From Nitrosomonas stercoris (lineage in GTDB: Bacteria > Pseudomonadota > Gammaproteobacteria > Burkholderiales > Nitrosomonadaceae): DNA of 64,000 nucleotides. Positions 38,069 to 46,772 of this stretch are shown in pieces (positions within the stretch are counted from its first letter, which is position 1; each line of letters opens with the position of its first letter). The stretch spans positions 2,232,001-2,296,000 of the forward strand of contig AP019755.1 in NCBI GenBank assembly GCA_006742785.1. Direction: 5' to 3'. A program made the translations under genes and the position numbers. The notes under the pieces are model-generated. The model had not been told where the DNA came from. It saw nothing but the letters and a program-made list of their open reading frames with translations, and did no database searches.

Positions 38069-38773
38069 TTATTCTTCGTCGCTATCTTCGTCGTCATCTT
38101 CATCGGAATCGCTGTCTTCATCAGCATCAGTATCGGATTCAACCTCGACTTCGATTTCTTCGTCCTCATCATCATCGTCTTCATCATCATCGTCGTCATC
38201 TTCATCAGCTTTCAATACCAGTTTGCCTTGTGCCAAACTCGCATTCAAATCTGTTTCAGGTGCTTCTTCATGCACTAAGTTCTGATGACAATCAATACAG
38301 GTTGCCCCTTCCGTTTCCATTTTCAAGTGTTCTGCTTGCGCAAATTCTCCGGGAGGATCAGGCTTAACGTGACAGTCACGGCAAGTAATACTATCCCATT
38401 TCTTCAGATTCATCCTAGCATCATGGGCCATGATGCCTCTTCTTTCATTGAACTTATCTAAAGTAGAATAATCATTAACTAGTTCTAACCAAAGCTCTCT
38501 GGCACCATCAACAACGTGTGTAGCCACCGCTAGGTGGAAGTTTTTCACTCCCTGTGGAATATGACAATCCTTACAGGTTGGGTTAATTCCTAACGCACCA
38601 TAGTGTGTGGATTCTTTCAATTCAGTCTGTGGGTAAGACATGGAATGACAGCTGGTACAGAATTCTTCTGTGGATAATGCTGCCTCTCCACCAAACACCA
38701 CAACTATTAATGCGATACCCAATAGCACCCCTACTAGCAGGGTGCCAATTGATCCTTTTTGCAATCTGGTCAT
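38069..38773 (-). CDS. cycB: Tetrahaem cytochrome cM552 (NapC/NirT family quinone reductase)
   Basis: Membrane-anchored periplasmic cytochrome thought to pass electrons from c554 to ubiquinone in ammonia oxidation. It has one N-terminal membrane helix (residues 8-29) and four CxxCH haem sites at Cys39, 67, 131 and 159. This is the NapC/NirT arrangement. Residues 190-234 form an extreme acidic tail of Asp/Glu/Ser with a short EIEVEVE interruption, not part of the core family fold. It is the last gene of the hao cluster, 3 nt behind cycA. Confidence 0.95.
   Translation of the reverse strand: MTRLQKGSIGTLLVGVLLGIALIVVVFGGEAALSTEEFCTSCHSMSYPQTELKESTHYGALGINPTCKDCHIPQGVKNFHLAVATHVVDGARELWLELVNDYSTLDKFNERRGIMAHDARMNLKKWDSITCRDCHVKPDPPGEFAQAEHLKMETEGATCIDCHQNLVHEEAPETDLNASLAQGKLVLKADEDDDDDDEDDDDEDEEIEVEVESDTDADEDSDSDEDDDEDSDEE
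38072..38206 (-). repeat. Low-complexity Asp/Glu codon repeat in the 3' end of cycB
   Basis: On the coding strand this stretch is almost entirely GAN triplets (GAT, GAC, GAA, GAG) with a few AGC/TCC/GTN codons, encoding the acidic tail of cM552. Such tandem trinucleotides are prone to length change by slippage, so tail length may differ between strains. Confidence 0.8.
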
Positions 38774-38776
38774 TTA

Positions 38777-39484
38777 CTATTTTCCTTTTTTGGTAGTTTT
38801 GGCGCTGGCCTGGAATTCTTCATGGAATTTGAATTTAGGTTCGCCCTCAAATACACCATCCAGTTTGTAATGTTCATGCATGGCTTTAACATCTTTGACC
38901 ATTTCATCAAAGTTGAAGGTGTATTTCGCATCTACTTCTGGTGTATACGGTGTGTACGGTGGCTTGGCATCTTTCCAGGGAGAGCCTTCGTAGTTCAGAT
39001 GGCAGGCACTGCAGCGTTCTTCAAAGTGGAAGTCCTGACCTTTCTTCGCCAGTACACTACGTTTGGTAGTCTTGCCTTTTTTCTCAAACGCTTGGCCACT
39101 CTTGCGGTGATCACCTCGGTAGTTACGACCAGGGCCATGGCAGGATTCGCAGCCAACACCGGTTAACATCTTTTTAGGACTATCAATAGTATAGCCCCCT
39201 TTTTGACCAAAGCCATCTACGTGACAGCCAACGCAATCTTTATCTTGTGTGTAATCCTTGGCTGGATCCAGGTTGGCTTTTTGTTTGGCTTCCGCTTTGA
39301 CATTGGGTTTCAATGATTCCATTGCCTTGGCATGGGCGGTATCTTTCCAAGATGATGCTTGGGCTTTGTGACAGGAACTACATTTTTTGCGGCCCTCAAA
39401 CGGGGCATCTGCTGCCAGGCTTTGTCCACTCACTATAGTAAACAGAGCTGCAACAATGACTGCGCATACGCTCATTACTTTCAT
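38777..39484 (-). CDS. cycA: Tetrahaem cytochrome c554
   Basis: Periplasmic electron acceptor of hydroxylamine oxidoreductase, taking two electrons at a time. It has a signal peptide ending near LAA-DAPF and four CxxCH sites (CSSCHK, CVGCHV, CESCHG, CSACHL). At 235 residues it matches the size known from Nitrosomonas. It is Lys-rich, which suits docking to acidic partners. It is 60 nt downstream of haoB and directly upstream of cycB. Confidence 0.97.
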   Translation of the reverse strand: MKVMSVCAVIVAALFTIVSGQSLAADAPFEGRKKCSSCHKAQASSWKDTAHAKAMESLKPNVKAEAKQKANLDPAKDYTQDKDCVGCHVDGFGQKGGYTIDSPKKMLTGVGCESCHGPGRNYRGDHRKSGQAFEKKGKTTKRSVLAKKGQDFHFEERCSACHLNYEGSPWKDAKPPYTPYTPEVDAKYTFNFDEMVKDVKAMHEHYKLDGVFEGEPKFKFHEEFQASAKTTKKGK

Positions 39485-39544
39485 AGTCTCTCCTCTTGTT
39501 TTAGGTAGATAAATATAGGTTATGATTTTTTTGTCTTGCCAATA

Positions 39545-40645
39545 TTATTGTACCTGATCACTGTGCTGGATTAAATCCATCTGTTTCTCATGGGGGGTAA
39601 CAGGTTGTGCTGTAGACTGTTCTGTCAGTTGATACACCCAATAGCCGCCTTGTTGATAAATCAATCGGGGGGAGGCAAGATCCAGCGGTGAGGGTTGGCT
39701 GGTAAAAGGCAGTAGCCGCGCCAGTAATGTTTGATAGCTGGCTTTATCAATCAGGAAGAAGGCTCGGATCAGTTCATCTGAGAGCGATTGTAAGGTGTAG
39801 GCATAATACCCTTGGTTGGTCATTTCTGCTTTGACATGGGTAATCATGCCATGCAGGTTGCTTGTGAGCCGATAAGGTTTGTACACAATGCCAAATTGCT
39901 CCGGATACAGTAGCCCTAGTTTGTATAAGTCGCTGACATGCACAATGAGGTAGGCGTCACGTTCTCCTGCCAGTTGGCGTAGTTCTGTGATGCCCTCTGC
40001 CAGTGGTTTCAGCAGGCTTTGGGTAAAGCTTAGAAACTGTTCATGCTCTTGTGGATCAACAGCTGTTTCAGTTTGGCTGGCTTCATAGGTTCGAATAGCG
40101 CGAGCATCGGCTTGCCATTCATCAGGAATGATGAGTGGTTCATGTAGTGCGCTATGGAACAATACGTCGCGTCCAGTTAACAACGCCAGTTGACGGGAGG
40201 TATCCCACCAGCTTAGTAGCAACGCATCTTTGGCGGCATATTGATCAATGGCTGCAGCTAATTCACTCAGTTCAAGGGCTTTTTGATCCAGTGCCAGGAT
40301 GGGTTCAATGGTTTCATTTTTCCAGTGCAGCAGTACAGGTGCTTGAGCGGCGCGTTGGCCAAACCAGGCTTGTGCCAGTGGTTCATCTGCTCCAGCCAGC
40401 ATGACGTTATACTGGTTAATCGTCAGATCCTTCCAGGCTTCCAGTTCCAGATCAGGAAAGTCCGCTGTATTACCCGTGGTGGTAAGTTGGTAATAGTAAG
40501 GCGGATCGCTTGGCGTGAGTTTCAGCCAGGCATATAGGGCTAATAAAACCAAACCTCCCGTCACTAATAAAATACCCAGTGACGGGAGGAGTCGGTCAGA
40601 CCAGCGCGAACTGCGCCGGTCTGAGGAGGTTAACGAGGTAGTCAA
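39545..40645 (-). CDS. haoB: HaoB, membrane-anchored protein of the hao cluster
   Basis: A 366-residue protein always found between haoA and the c554 gene in ammonia-oxidising bacteria. It has one N-terminal membrane helix ([23 protein letters not shown], residues about 19-41). The rest is a long, probably periplasmic domain without CxxCH or other cofactor motifs. Its start overlaps the haoA stop by 4 nt, so it is translationally coupled to HAO. The function is not established; a role in HAO maturation or anchoring is inference. Confidence 0.9.
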   Translation of the reverse strand: MTTSLTSSDRRSSRWSDRLLPSLGILLVTGGLVLLALYAWLKLTPSDPPYYYQLTTTGNTADFPDLELEAWKDLTINQYNVMLAGADEPLAQAWFGQRAAQAPVLLHWKNETIEPILALDQKALELSELAAAIDQYAAKDALLLSWWDTSRQLALLTGRDVLFHSALHEPLIIPDEWQADARAIRTYEASQTETAVDPQEHEQFLSFTQSLLKPLAEGITELRQLAGERDAYLIVHVSDLYKLGLLYPEQFGIVYKPYRLTSNLHGMITHVKAEMTNQGYYAYTLQSLSDELIRAFFLIDKASYQTLLARLLPFTSQPSPLDLASPRLIYQQGGYWVYQLTEQSTAQPVTPHEKQMDLIQHSDQVQ

Positions 40646-42354
40646 GCTGTTTGCTTACGCTTGCGCCAGCCAAACAGGGCAACTGCTCCGGCTAGCAACA
40701 TGCCACCTCCCAGTCCACCCAGGGAGATTTTCTCTTCTGCCTCTCTGAGGTCTAACAGACTGGTTTTCTTGCCTTCCAGTTTGCTTACACGTGCACGCAA
40801 GGCTTGCATTTCTTGCATTTTGGTGTATTCATCCTGAATTTCAACATAGGCGCGGTTCATTGGACCCCATCCTTCGGTATAGGTCCAGCCACCTGGATTA
40901 GCATGGGCAAGACCTACGTGCATCTTGGCCAGGTTGTTTTCTGCCATTTCCAGTACTTTTAGCTCAAGTGAGGCCGGGTTATTCCCTTTGGACCAGAACA
41001 GCTGGGTAAAGATGCTGTAGCCAGGTTTCTCTGGTGCCGGTGGGTTAGGACGGTTGGTCTTTTGACCGGTAAGGGTGCCATCTTCGTACATCTTGTGAAC
41101 AATGGCGTTGGCTTCCTGGTATTTAGCCAGGCCTTCCAGGGTACCTTTGTCCATGAGGTCAAGATAGGAACGGGCAAAACGTTCTGAGTGACATTGGGTA
41201 CAGGTGACTACCCAGGAGTCCAGTCGTCCTTCTGCCCAGTCACTGGTGATGTTTTCAGCAATACCAGGAACGAATGGGTAGTTGGCCCAGCGGGTTTTAC
41301 GGGTGATGTTATGGGTGTACTCGCCTTCATATTCCATGTGGCAGGCTGCACAGGTCGGTGCCGTTTGGCCTCCTTTGGAAAAGGCGTCTTGCAGACGAAC
41401 TTCCCAGTTCCAGTTGCCACGGTTCATTTCAGCCATCTTGCCGTGCTTGGACATCATGTAGGTTTCGTAGTTGTTGTGGTCTACGCCGCTATGACAGGTA
41501 GCACAGGCTTCTGGTTTGCGTGATTCCGCAGCTGAGAATTCGTGACGGGTATGGCAGTTGTCACATTTATTCTGGTTGGTGTGGCACATGGTACAGCCTT
41601 CAGCCACTTCGCGTTGTGGCATGGCTGCCCAAACGGTGGTTTCGATGTTGGCGGTGTAGTCCAGTGCATGTGAGGGACGTCCATCAGGCCATTGGCCATT
41701 AGGCCAGATCATGGTATCGCGCTCTGATTCACGTTCGGCAAATTCCCTCAGGTGACAGGTACCACAGGTATCTGCAGTTGGCATGCGGATGTCTTTGGTG
41801 TGGTCAACCTTTTTGTTGCTGTTGATGTCTGCGTGACAGTCTATACAGCCTACTTCTTTGAGTTTTTCGCTTTTACCCAGTTTGCCCATAGAGCGCAGGT
41901 TGTTTTCTACTTCTTCCAACTTGCCTTTTTTGTAGTAAAGCGGGTCGTCTGATTTAAGATTACGAATCTTGTCCAGGTTGGCGTGGGTGCTACGTTGCCA
42001 GGCACGTACCCATACCGGTGTTTCATCTGTATGGCATTCTACGCAGTCTTTACGTTCCGCTATCTCTTTGGGAGAAACAGGGGGTTTGTAAAAGGTGGCG
42101 GGGTCCATGTAGCGACTGAGTTCAATCGGTTCCCAGTAGTCTCCCATCGTGCCTTTACCGGCTCCATGTGCCGGGTCTTTGTAACGCTTGACCAAGGCAT
42201 CGTAGGTTTGTTTCGGTGTGGCTTTGCTGCGATCCAGATTCAACGCTTCATACGTCTCGTCCGGTACCGTCGAGATGTCCGCTTGTACTTGACCACCCAT
42301 CAACAGCAGGCCAGCACATAGCAGCATACCCTTCATATACTCCCGTAATCTCAT
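40642..42354 (-). CDS. hao: Hydroxylamine oxidoreductase (octahaem, P460)
   Basis: Periplasmic homotrimer that oxidises hydroxylamine, releasing electrons to c554. The signal peptide ends at about residue 25 (VQA-DIS). Eight CxxCH haem sites start at Cys104, 170, 197, 254, 264, 284, 335 and 385. The fourth corresponds to the catalytic P460 haem. Tyr492 in [10 protein letters not shown] should be the tyrosine cross-linked to P460 in the neighbouring subunit (Tyr467 in mature N. europaea numbering). A C-terminal hydrophobic helix with a basic tail (residues 546-570) could anchor or be trimmed. A clear AAGGAGAG ribosome site precedes the ATG. Nitrosomonas genomes usually carry several near-identical copies of this cluster; one is seen here. 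Confidence 0.98.
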   Translation of the reverse strand: MRLREYMKGMLLCAGLLLMGGQVQADISTVPDETYEALNLDRSKATPKQTYDALVKRYKDPAHGAGKGTMGDYWEPIELSRYMDPATFYKPPVSPKEIAERKDCVECHTDETPVWVRAWQRSTHANLDKIRNLKSDDPLYYKKGKLEEVENNLRSMGKLGKSEKLKEVGCIDCHADINSNKKVDHTKDIRMPTADTCGTCHLREFAERESERDTMIWPNGQWPDGRPSHALDYTANIETTVWAAMPQREVAEGCTMCHTNQNKCDNCHTRHEFSAAESRKPEACATCHSGVDHNNYETYMMSKHGKMAEMNRGNWNWEVRLQDAFSKGGQTAPTCAACHMEYEGEYTHNITRKTRWANYPFVPGIAENITSDWAEGRLDSWVVTCTQCHSERFARSYLDLMDKGTLEGLAKYQEANAIVHKMYEDGTLTGQKTNRPNPPAPEKPGYSIFTQLFWSKGNNPASLELKVLEMAENNLAKMHVGLAHANPGGWTYTEGWGPMNRAYVEIQDEYTKMQEMQALRARVSKLEGKKTSLLDLREAEEKISLGGLGGGMLLAGAVALFGWRKRKQTA

Positions 42355-42387
42355 GCTCTCTCCTTTATTAATTTTATCAATCCTTTG

Positions 42388-42405
42388 ATTCCATATTTAT
42401 GGAAT
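42388..42405. promoter_or_regulatory. 18-bp perfect palindrome between rpsT and haoA
   Basis: ATTCCATATTTATGGAAT is an exact reverse palindrome apart from a two-base centre, lying 34 nt upstream of the haoA start and 30 nt behind the rpsT stop. On the minus strand no T-tract follows, so it is not a usual terminator for rpsT. On the plus strand TTTTT follows. It could be an operator or an mRNA 5' hairpin of the hao transcript. Confidence 0.45.
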
Positions 42406-42434
42406 TTTTTAAGTTACTCTATCTACTTATTAAT

Positions 42435-42698
42435 TTAGTCCATTGCCTTAATCGCGCTAGAAAGACGACTTTTGTGTCTTGCCGCTTTATTTTTATGAAT
42501 GATTCCTTTGTTCGTAATTGAATCAATCACACTGACTGAACTTTTGAAGAGGCTCTCAGCCATATTTTTATCACCCGCCACGACTGCTTTTTGTACATTT
42601 TTGATTGCGGTACGCAACTTAGAACGCAATCCGGAATTTCGCTCTCGCCGCGTTACATTTTGCCTGGCCCGTTTTCTAGCTTGTGCTGTATTTGCCAT
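42435..42698 (-). CDS. rpsT: 30S ribosomal protein S20
   Basis: Primary 16S rRNA-binding protein, 87 residues, strongly basic, with the typical opening [21 protein letters not shown] and two long helices ending in [17 protein letters not shown]. It is transcribed toward haoA with 80 nt between them and no clear terminator, so read-through into hao is possible. Confidence 0.97.
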   Translation of the reverse strand: MANTAQARKRARQNVTRRERNSGLRSKLRTAIKNVQKAVVAGDKNMAESLFKSSVSVIDSITNKGIIHKNKAARHKSRLSSAIKAMD

Positions 42699-43000
42699 GT
42701 GATCTTTTTGTTCTCCGTTTAAATATATTTCTAATTTATTAATAAATATCGCGCGATTTTACTTTCATTTCTTCTTGTTTGCAAAGTATTGGCAACATGC
42801 GCCGCACTTTCACTCAATATCTAACATCTCACCTCACAAAAACAATCCGATCCTACAAAATTTATCTAATTAGTTTGTTCTCTTCGTGAAGTTTTATAAA
42901 AACAAGCTAATGCTACAATATCAATACAATGACACGCCTTTCAGTAAAATTAAGATGCTGAACAGATTCTGACAAAAACAAATAGAGAGCAAAGAATAGC
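42699..43000. other. Divergent intergenic region rpsT / acs
   Basis: About 300 bases between two divergently transcribed genes. The left part holds the rpsT promoter described separately. The right part, up to the acs start, is AT-rich. A TACAAT box near 42913 could be a -10 element for acs, but no matching -35 is convincing. No open reading frame or RNA gene is evident. Confidence 0.6.
42756..42784 (-). promoter_or_regulatory. Probable sigma-70 promoter of rpsT with GC-rich discriminator
   Basis: Read on the minus strand, TTGCAA (42784-42779) and TAAAAT (42761-42756) are separated by exactly 17 nt. CGCGC follows the -10 box, a GC-rich discriminator as found in stringently controlled ribosomal promoters. 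The start codon of rpsT is about 57 nt downstream of the -10 box. Assigned by eye. Confidence 0.6.
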
Positions 43001-44968
43001 ATGGCTACAATTGAATCGATCTTGCAAGAAAATCGGGTATTTCCTCCTGCCAACGAATTTGTTAAACATGCCAACGTAGCTGGGATGGAGGCTTACCAAG
43101 CATTATGCCAAGAAGCTGAGCGTGATTACACTGGCTTCTGGGCAAGGCTTGCAAAACAATATATCAGTTGGCACAAACCTTTTACTCGTGTTTTCGATGA
43201 TTCCAATCTACCATTTTATAAATGGTTTGATGACGGCGAACTCAATGTTTCATGGAATTGCCTTGATCGCCATTTGACAACGCAGGGTGATAAAACAGCC
43301 ATTATTTTTGAATCAGATGAAGGTGAAACCGTTCGTTGTAGTTATCGTGAACTACATCAACAAGTATGCCGCTTTGCCAACGCCTTAAAATCTCGCGGCG
43401 TGCAGCAAGGGGATCGAGTTGTTATCTACATGCCAATGCGCATTGAAGCAGTGGTTGCCATGCAAGCATGTGCCCGCATTGGAGCTATTCACTCCGTTGT
43501 TTTCGGTGGATTCTCTGCAAAAAGCGTCCATCAACGCATCGTTGATGCCAAAGCGGTAGCTGTTATCACAGCTGATGAACAAACACGTGGTGGCAAACAC
43601 CACCCACTAAAAGTAACGGTCGATAAAGCACTCGCGCTAGGTGATACTGACTCTGTACACAGCGTGATCGTGTTGCAACATACGCATGCCGACATCGTCT
43701 GGCATTCAGAACGAGATCACTGGTGGCACGATATCACAGCAGATCAACCAGATACATGCGAACCGACCTGGGTGAACGCTGAACACCCACTCTTTATACT
43801 TTATACCTCAGGCTCTACTGGCAAGCCAAAAGGTGTACAGCATTCTTCGGCTGGTTATCTACTCGGAACCATTACCAGCATGCAATGGGTATTCGACTAT
43901 CAACCAAATGATATTTTTTGGTGTACAGCTGACGTAGGTTGGGTAACTGGACATAGCTACGTTACTTACGGCCCGCTGGCAATTGGAGCTACCCAAATCA
44001 TTTTTGAAGGTGTTCCAACTTACCCACATGCTGGACGCTTTTGGGAAATTATTCAGAAACACAAAGTCACTACTTTTTACACCGCCCCAACCGCTATCCG
44101 CTCACTAATTAAGCTGGGTGTCGATTTACCCAAGCAATACGATCTTTCCTCACTACGCTTGCTAGGTTCCGTAGGCGAACCCATTAACCCGGAAGCGTGG
44201 ATGTGGTATTACACCACAGTTGGTCAATCACGCTGCCCTGTTGTTGATACTTGGTGGCAAACTGAAACCGGCAGTCACATCATCGCACCAATACCCGGAG
44301 CTATCGCCGCTAAACCAGGATCTTGTACACTTCCATTGCCTGGTATCGATGTCGCAGCAATTGATGAGGCTGGTCAACCAATAAAAGAAGGTAAAGGTGG
44401 TTTTCTCGTCATCAAGCGCCCGTTTCCTTCGCTGCTACGTACGCTATGGAATGACCCTGAGCGCTTTAAAAACACTTACTTCCCCACTGACGTAGCTGGC
44501 GGACGCTACTATCTTTCTGGCGACTCGGCACATTGCGATCGAGATGGCTATTTCTGGGTAATGGGACGAGTGGATGACGTGCTCAACGTTTCAGGACACC
44601 GCCTTGGCACCATGGAAATTGAATCGGCACTGGTTGCACATCCGCTAGTTGCAGAAGCAGCAGTGGTTGGCAAACCTCACGAAATCAAGGGAGAATCAAT
44701 CGTCGCGTTCGTTGTACTCCGCAAAGAATTACCAGATAAAGAAGAGGCAATTAAAATTGCAGCCACATTACGTGAATGGGTTGCTAGCGAAATTGGTGCT
44801 ATCGCCCGCCCTGAGGAAATTCGCTTTGGAGAAAACCTGCCTAAAACACGTTCCGGCAAAATCATGCGGCGTCTTTTACGTACCCTGGCAAAAGGAGAGG
44901 CCATTACCCAAGATACATCTACCCTGGAAAATCCAGCGATTCTTGAGCAGCTGAATCAAGCAGTATAA
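43001..44968 (+). CDS. acs: Acetyl-CoA synthetase
   Basis: Activates acetate to acetyl-CoA through acetyl-AMP. The 655 residues contain the P-loop-like [12 protein letters not shown], the acetate/CoA region [14 protein letters not shown], the hinge region ([30 protein letters not shown]), and the C-terminal [10 protein letters not shown] with the lysine that is acetylated in many relatives. It is followed 25 nt later by a metallo-hydrolase gene. In an obligate autotroph it probably recycles acetate rather than supporting growth. Confidence 0.97.
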   Translation: MATIESILQENRVFPPANEFVKHANVAGMEAYQALCQEAERDYTGFWARLAKQYISWHKPFTRVFDDSNLPFYKWFDDGELNVSWNCLDRHLTTQGDKTAIIFESDEGETVRCSYRELHQQVCRFANALKSRGVQQGDRVVIYMPMRIEAVVAMQACARIGAIHSVVFGGFSAKSVHQRIVDAKAVAVITADEQTRGGKHHPLKVTVDKALALGDTDSVHSVIVLQHTHADIVWHSERDHWWHDITADQPDTCEPTWVNAEHPLFILYTSGSTGKPKGVQHSSAGYLLGTITSMQWVFDYQPNDIFWCTADVGWVTGHSYVTYGPLAIGATQIIFEGVPTYPHAGRFWEIIQKHKVTTFYTAPTAIRSLIKLGVDLPKQYDLSSLRLLGSVGEPINPEAWMWYYTTVGQSRCPVVDTWWQTETGSHIIAPIPGAIAAKPGSCTLPLPGIDVAAIDEAGQPIKEGKGGFLVIKRPFPSLLRTLWNDPERFKNTYFPTDVAGGRYYLSGDSAHCDRDGYFWVMGRVDDVLNVSGHRLGTMEIESALVAHPLVAEAAVVGKPHEIKGESIVAFVVLRKELPDKEEAIKIAATLREWVASEIGAIARPEEIRFGENLPKTRSGKIMRRLLRTLAKGEAITQDTSTLENPAILEQLNQAV

Positions 44969-44993
44969 TTGAAGAAAAACCACTACTCATACT

Positions 44994-45962
44994 ATGGAAC
45001 AACTTCCTGCTATCGTTGATCATCCCCACGGGATCAGCACTATTGATGCACGTTATCACCGACCTGGCCGAGCAGCTATCCACCTTATTACTGAAGGCAA
45101 TCGTGCAGCTTTAGTTGATACTGGTACACGTTTCTCGGTACCAGGCACTATGGCAGCACTTGCCACAAAGCATATCACTCCCGAACAAGTCGACTATATT
45201 TTCCTTACGCATATCCATCTTGACCATGCGGGTGGGGCAAGCGAGTTCATGCGACAACTGCCCAATGCCAAATTGGTAGTTCATCCGCACGGCGCTCGTC
45301 ACATGATAAACCCTGCCAAACTAATTGCTGGCGTGATGGCAGTCTATGGGGAATCTGAATTTCGGCGCGTCTATGGTGACATTCATCCCATTGCTGCAGA
45401 ACGTATTATCCAGGCCCCTGATAATACGCTGATCGAACTTAATGACCGCACACTGCGTTTGCTCGATACACCGGGACATGCACGCCATCATTACTGTATT
45501 TACGATGCGCGCAGTGATTCAATTTTTACTGGGGACACTTTCGGTGTTTCCTATCGCGAACTCGACGTGAACGGACTAGAATTTGTTTTTCCCACTACCT
45601 CACCAGTCCAATTTGACCCGATAGCAGCGCATACCTCTATTGATCGGCTCATGGCACTTCAGCCCAAACAAGCATTTCTGACACACTATGGATGCATTCG
45701 CAATCTTGCGCAGCATGCAACACACATGCACACACTTATTGACAATTTCGTAGAGATCGCACAGCAAACAGCTGAAGCTCAAGATCGTCAAGTAGCGCTA
45801 ATCAAAGCGCTACAAGATTTACTATGGCAACGTCTTGTTGCCCATCAATGTACTCTTACCCAGGAAGCTGCTTTGTCACTCCTGCTGACTGATATTACAC
45901 TCAACGCGCAAGGACTTGCCATTTGGCTGGATCAAACTAAAAAAATGAACACTGTCAATTGA
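44994..45962 (+). CDS. Metallo-beta-lactamase-fold hydrolase
   Basis: Cytoplasmic hydrolase of 322 residues, no signal peptide. The metal site is the HxHxDH motif at His73, His75, Asp77 and His78 (LTHIHLDHAGG), with further ligands in DTPGHARHHYCIY and FTGDTFGVSY. The C-terminal 100 residues are helical. The family covers many hydrolases of thioesters, lactones and phosphoesters, so the substrate is open. Its position 25 nt behind acs suggests an acyl-thioester or acetate-related role, as inference only. Confidence 0.85.
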   Translation: MEQLPAIVDHPHGISTIDARYHRPGRAAIHLITEGNRAALVDTGTRFSVPGTMAALATKHITPEQVDYIFLTHIHLDHAGGASEFMRQLPNAKLVVHPHGARHMINPAKLIAGVMAVYGESEFRRVYGDIHPIAAERIIQAPDNTLIELNDRTLRLLDTPGHARHHYCIYDARSDSIFTGDTFGVSYRELDVNGLEFVFPTTSPVQFDPIAAHTSIDRLMALQPKQAFLTHYGCIRNLAQHATHMHTLIDNFVEIAQQTAEAQDRQVALIKALQDLLWQRLVAHQCTLTQEAALSLLLTDITLNAQGLAIWLDQTKKMNTVN

Positions 45963-46108
45963 ATTGATCAATCAAATCCGACTTTTTAGAAATTTCCTAA
46001 ACTACTTTTCACTCCTTTCAGAAAGAAACAGCACACCTGCACTCGTATCCATGAGCAATGCTAAAATTCAGGCTAGCTACTTTCAATAACAATGAAATAA
46101 ACGACAAC

Positions 46109-46513
46109 ATGGTTGGAATTCTGATTATCAGTCACGATCAACTAGGGGTGAGTTTGATTGATTGTGTTGTTCATATTTTAGGCGAATGCCCACCCCTACT
46201 GTTTAATCACATTATTTCCGCCACGACTAACCCCGATGAAGCTGTAGCAAAACTGCAAGTAACACTCCAGCAATTGGATCAAGGAGATGGAGTACTCATT
46301 CTGACAGATATTTTAGGCGCAACACCTGCTAATATCGCTAGCAGATTAGTCCAAAATGGGCACATTGCCTGCATAGCCGGGCTTAATCTTCCTATGCTAT
46401 TGCGCGCCATACAATATCAAAACAGCCCATTACCCCAAATCATAGACAAAGTCTTAACTGGTGCTCGAGCCAGCATTCTCCAAATATCACCAGCAACTGA
46501 TCATGCCCATTGA
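46109..46513 (+). CDS. PTS EIIA component, mannose-family type
   Basis: Phosphoryl-accepting IIA protein of the fructose/mannose (EIIA-Man) fold, 134 residues. The phosphorylated residue is His9 in ILIISHDQLG, and the family motif GVLILTDILGATPANIAS is present. The frame is open from 46058, but the ATG at 46109 matches the family N-terminus, so I chose it. Its stop overlaps HPr by 11 nt. No EIIB or EIIC gene is near, which points to a regulatory role rather than sugar uptake. Confidence 0.9.
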   Translation: MVGILIISHDQLGVSLIDCVVHILGECPPLLFNHIISATTNPDEAVAKLQVTLQQLDQGDGVLILTDILGATPANIASRLVQNGHIACIAGLNLPMLLRAIQYQNSPLPQIIDKVLTGARASILQISPATDHAH

Positions 46514-46772
46514 AACACTCACGATTCTCAATAAATTAGGATTACATGCGCGTGCTTCTGCCAAGTTGACACAATTGGCAGAAAAATTTGAAAGTGAAGT
46601 CTGGTTGACGCGTAACGGTCGTCGAGTTAATGCAAAAAGTATTATGGGCGTGATGACACTCGCCGCTAGCCAAGGTACAAAAGTTGAACTGGAAACTACC
46701 GGTCCTGATGAAAACCAGGCGATGGAGGCGCTCAAGGTGTTGATCAACAGTTACTTTGGGGAAAACGAATGA
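46503..46772 (+). CDS. ptsH: Phosphocarrier protein HPr
   Basis: Small phosphocarrier of 89 residues. His15 in NKLGLHARAS receives the phosphate from enzyme I. Ser46 in NAKSIMG is the site used by HPr kinase/phosphorylase. The true start is the ATG at 46503, inside the EIIA gene by 11 nt. The stop overlaps the ptsI start by 4 nt. The conserved Ser46 context suggests that an HprK exists elsewhere in the genome. Confidence 0.95.
   Translation: MPIETLTILNKLGLHARASAKLTQLAEKFESEVWLTRNGRRVNAKSIMGVMTLAASQGTKVELETTGPDENQAMEALKVLINSYFGENE

Noticed and set aside
40135..42321. Several long plus-strand open frames opposite haoA and haoB
   Set aside because: They are shadows caused by the strong codon bias of the highly expressed hao genes; no start context or known domains.
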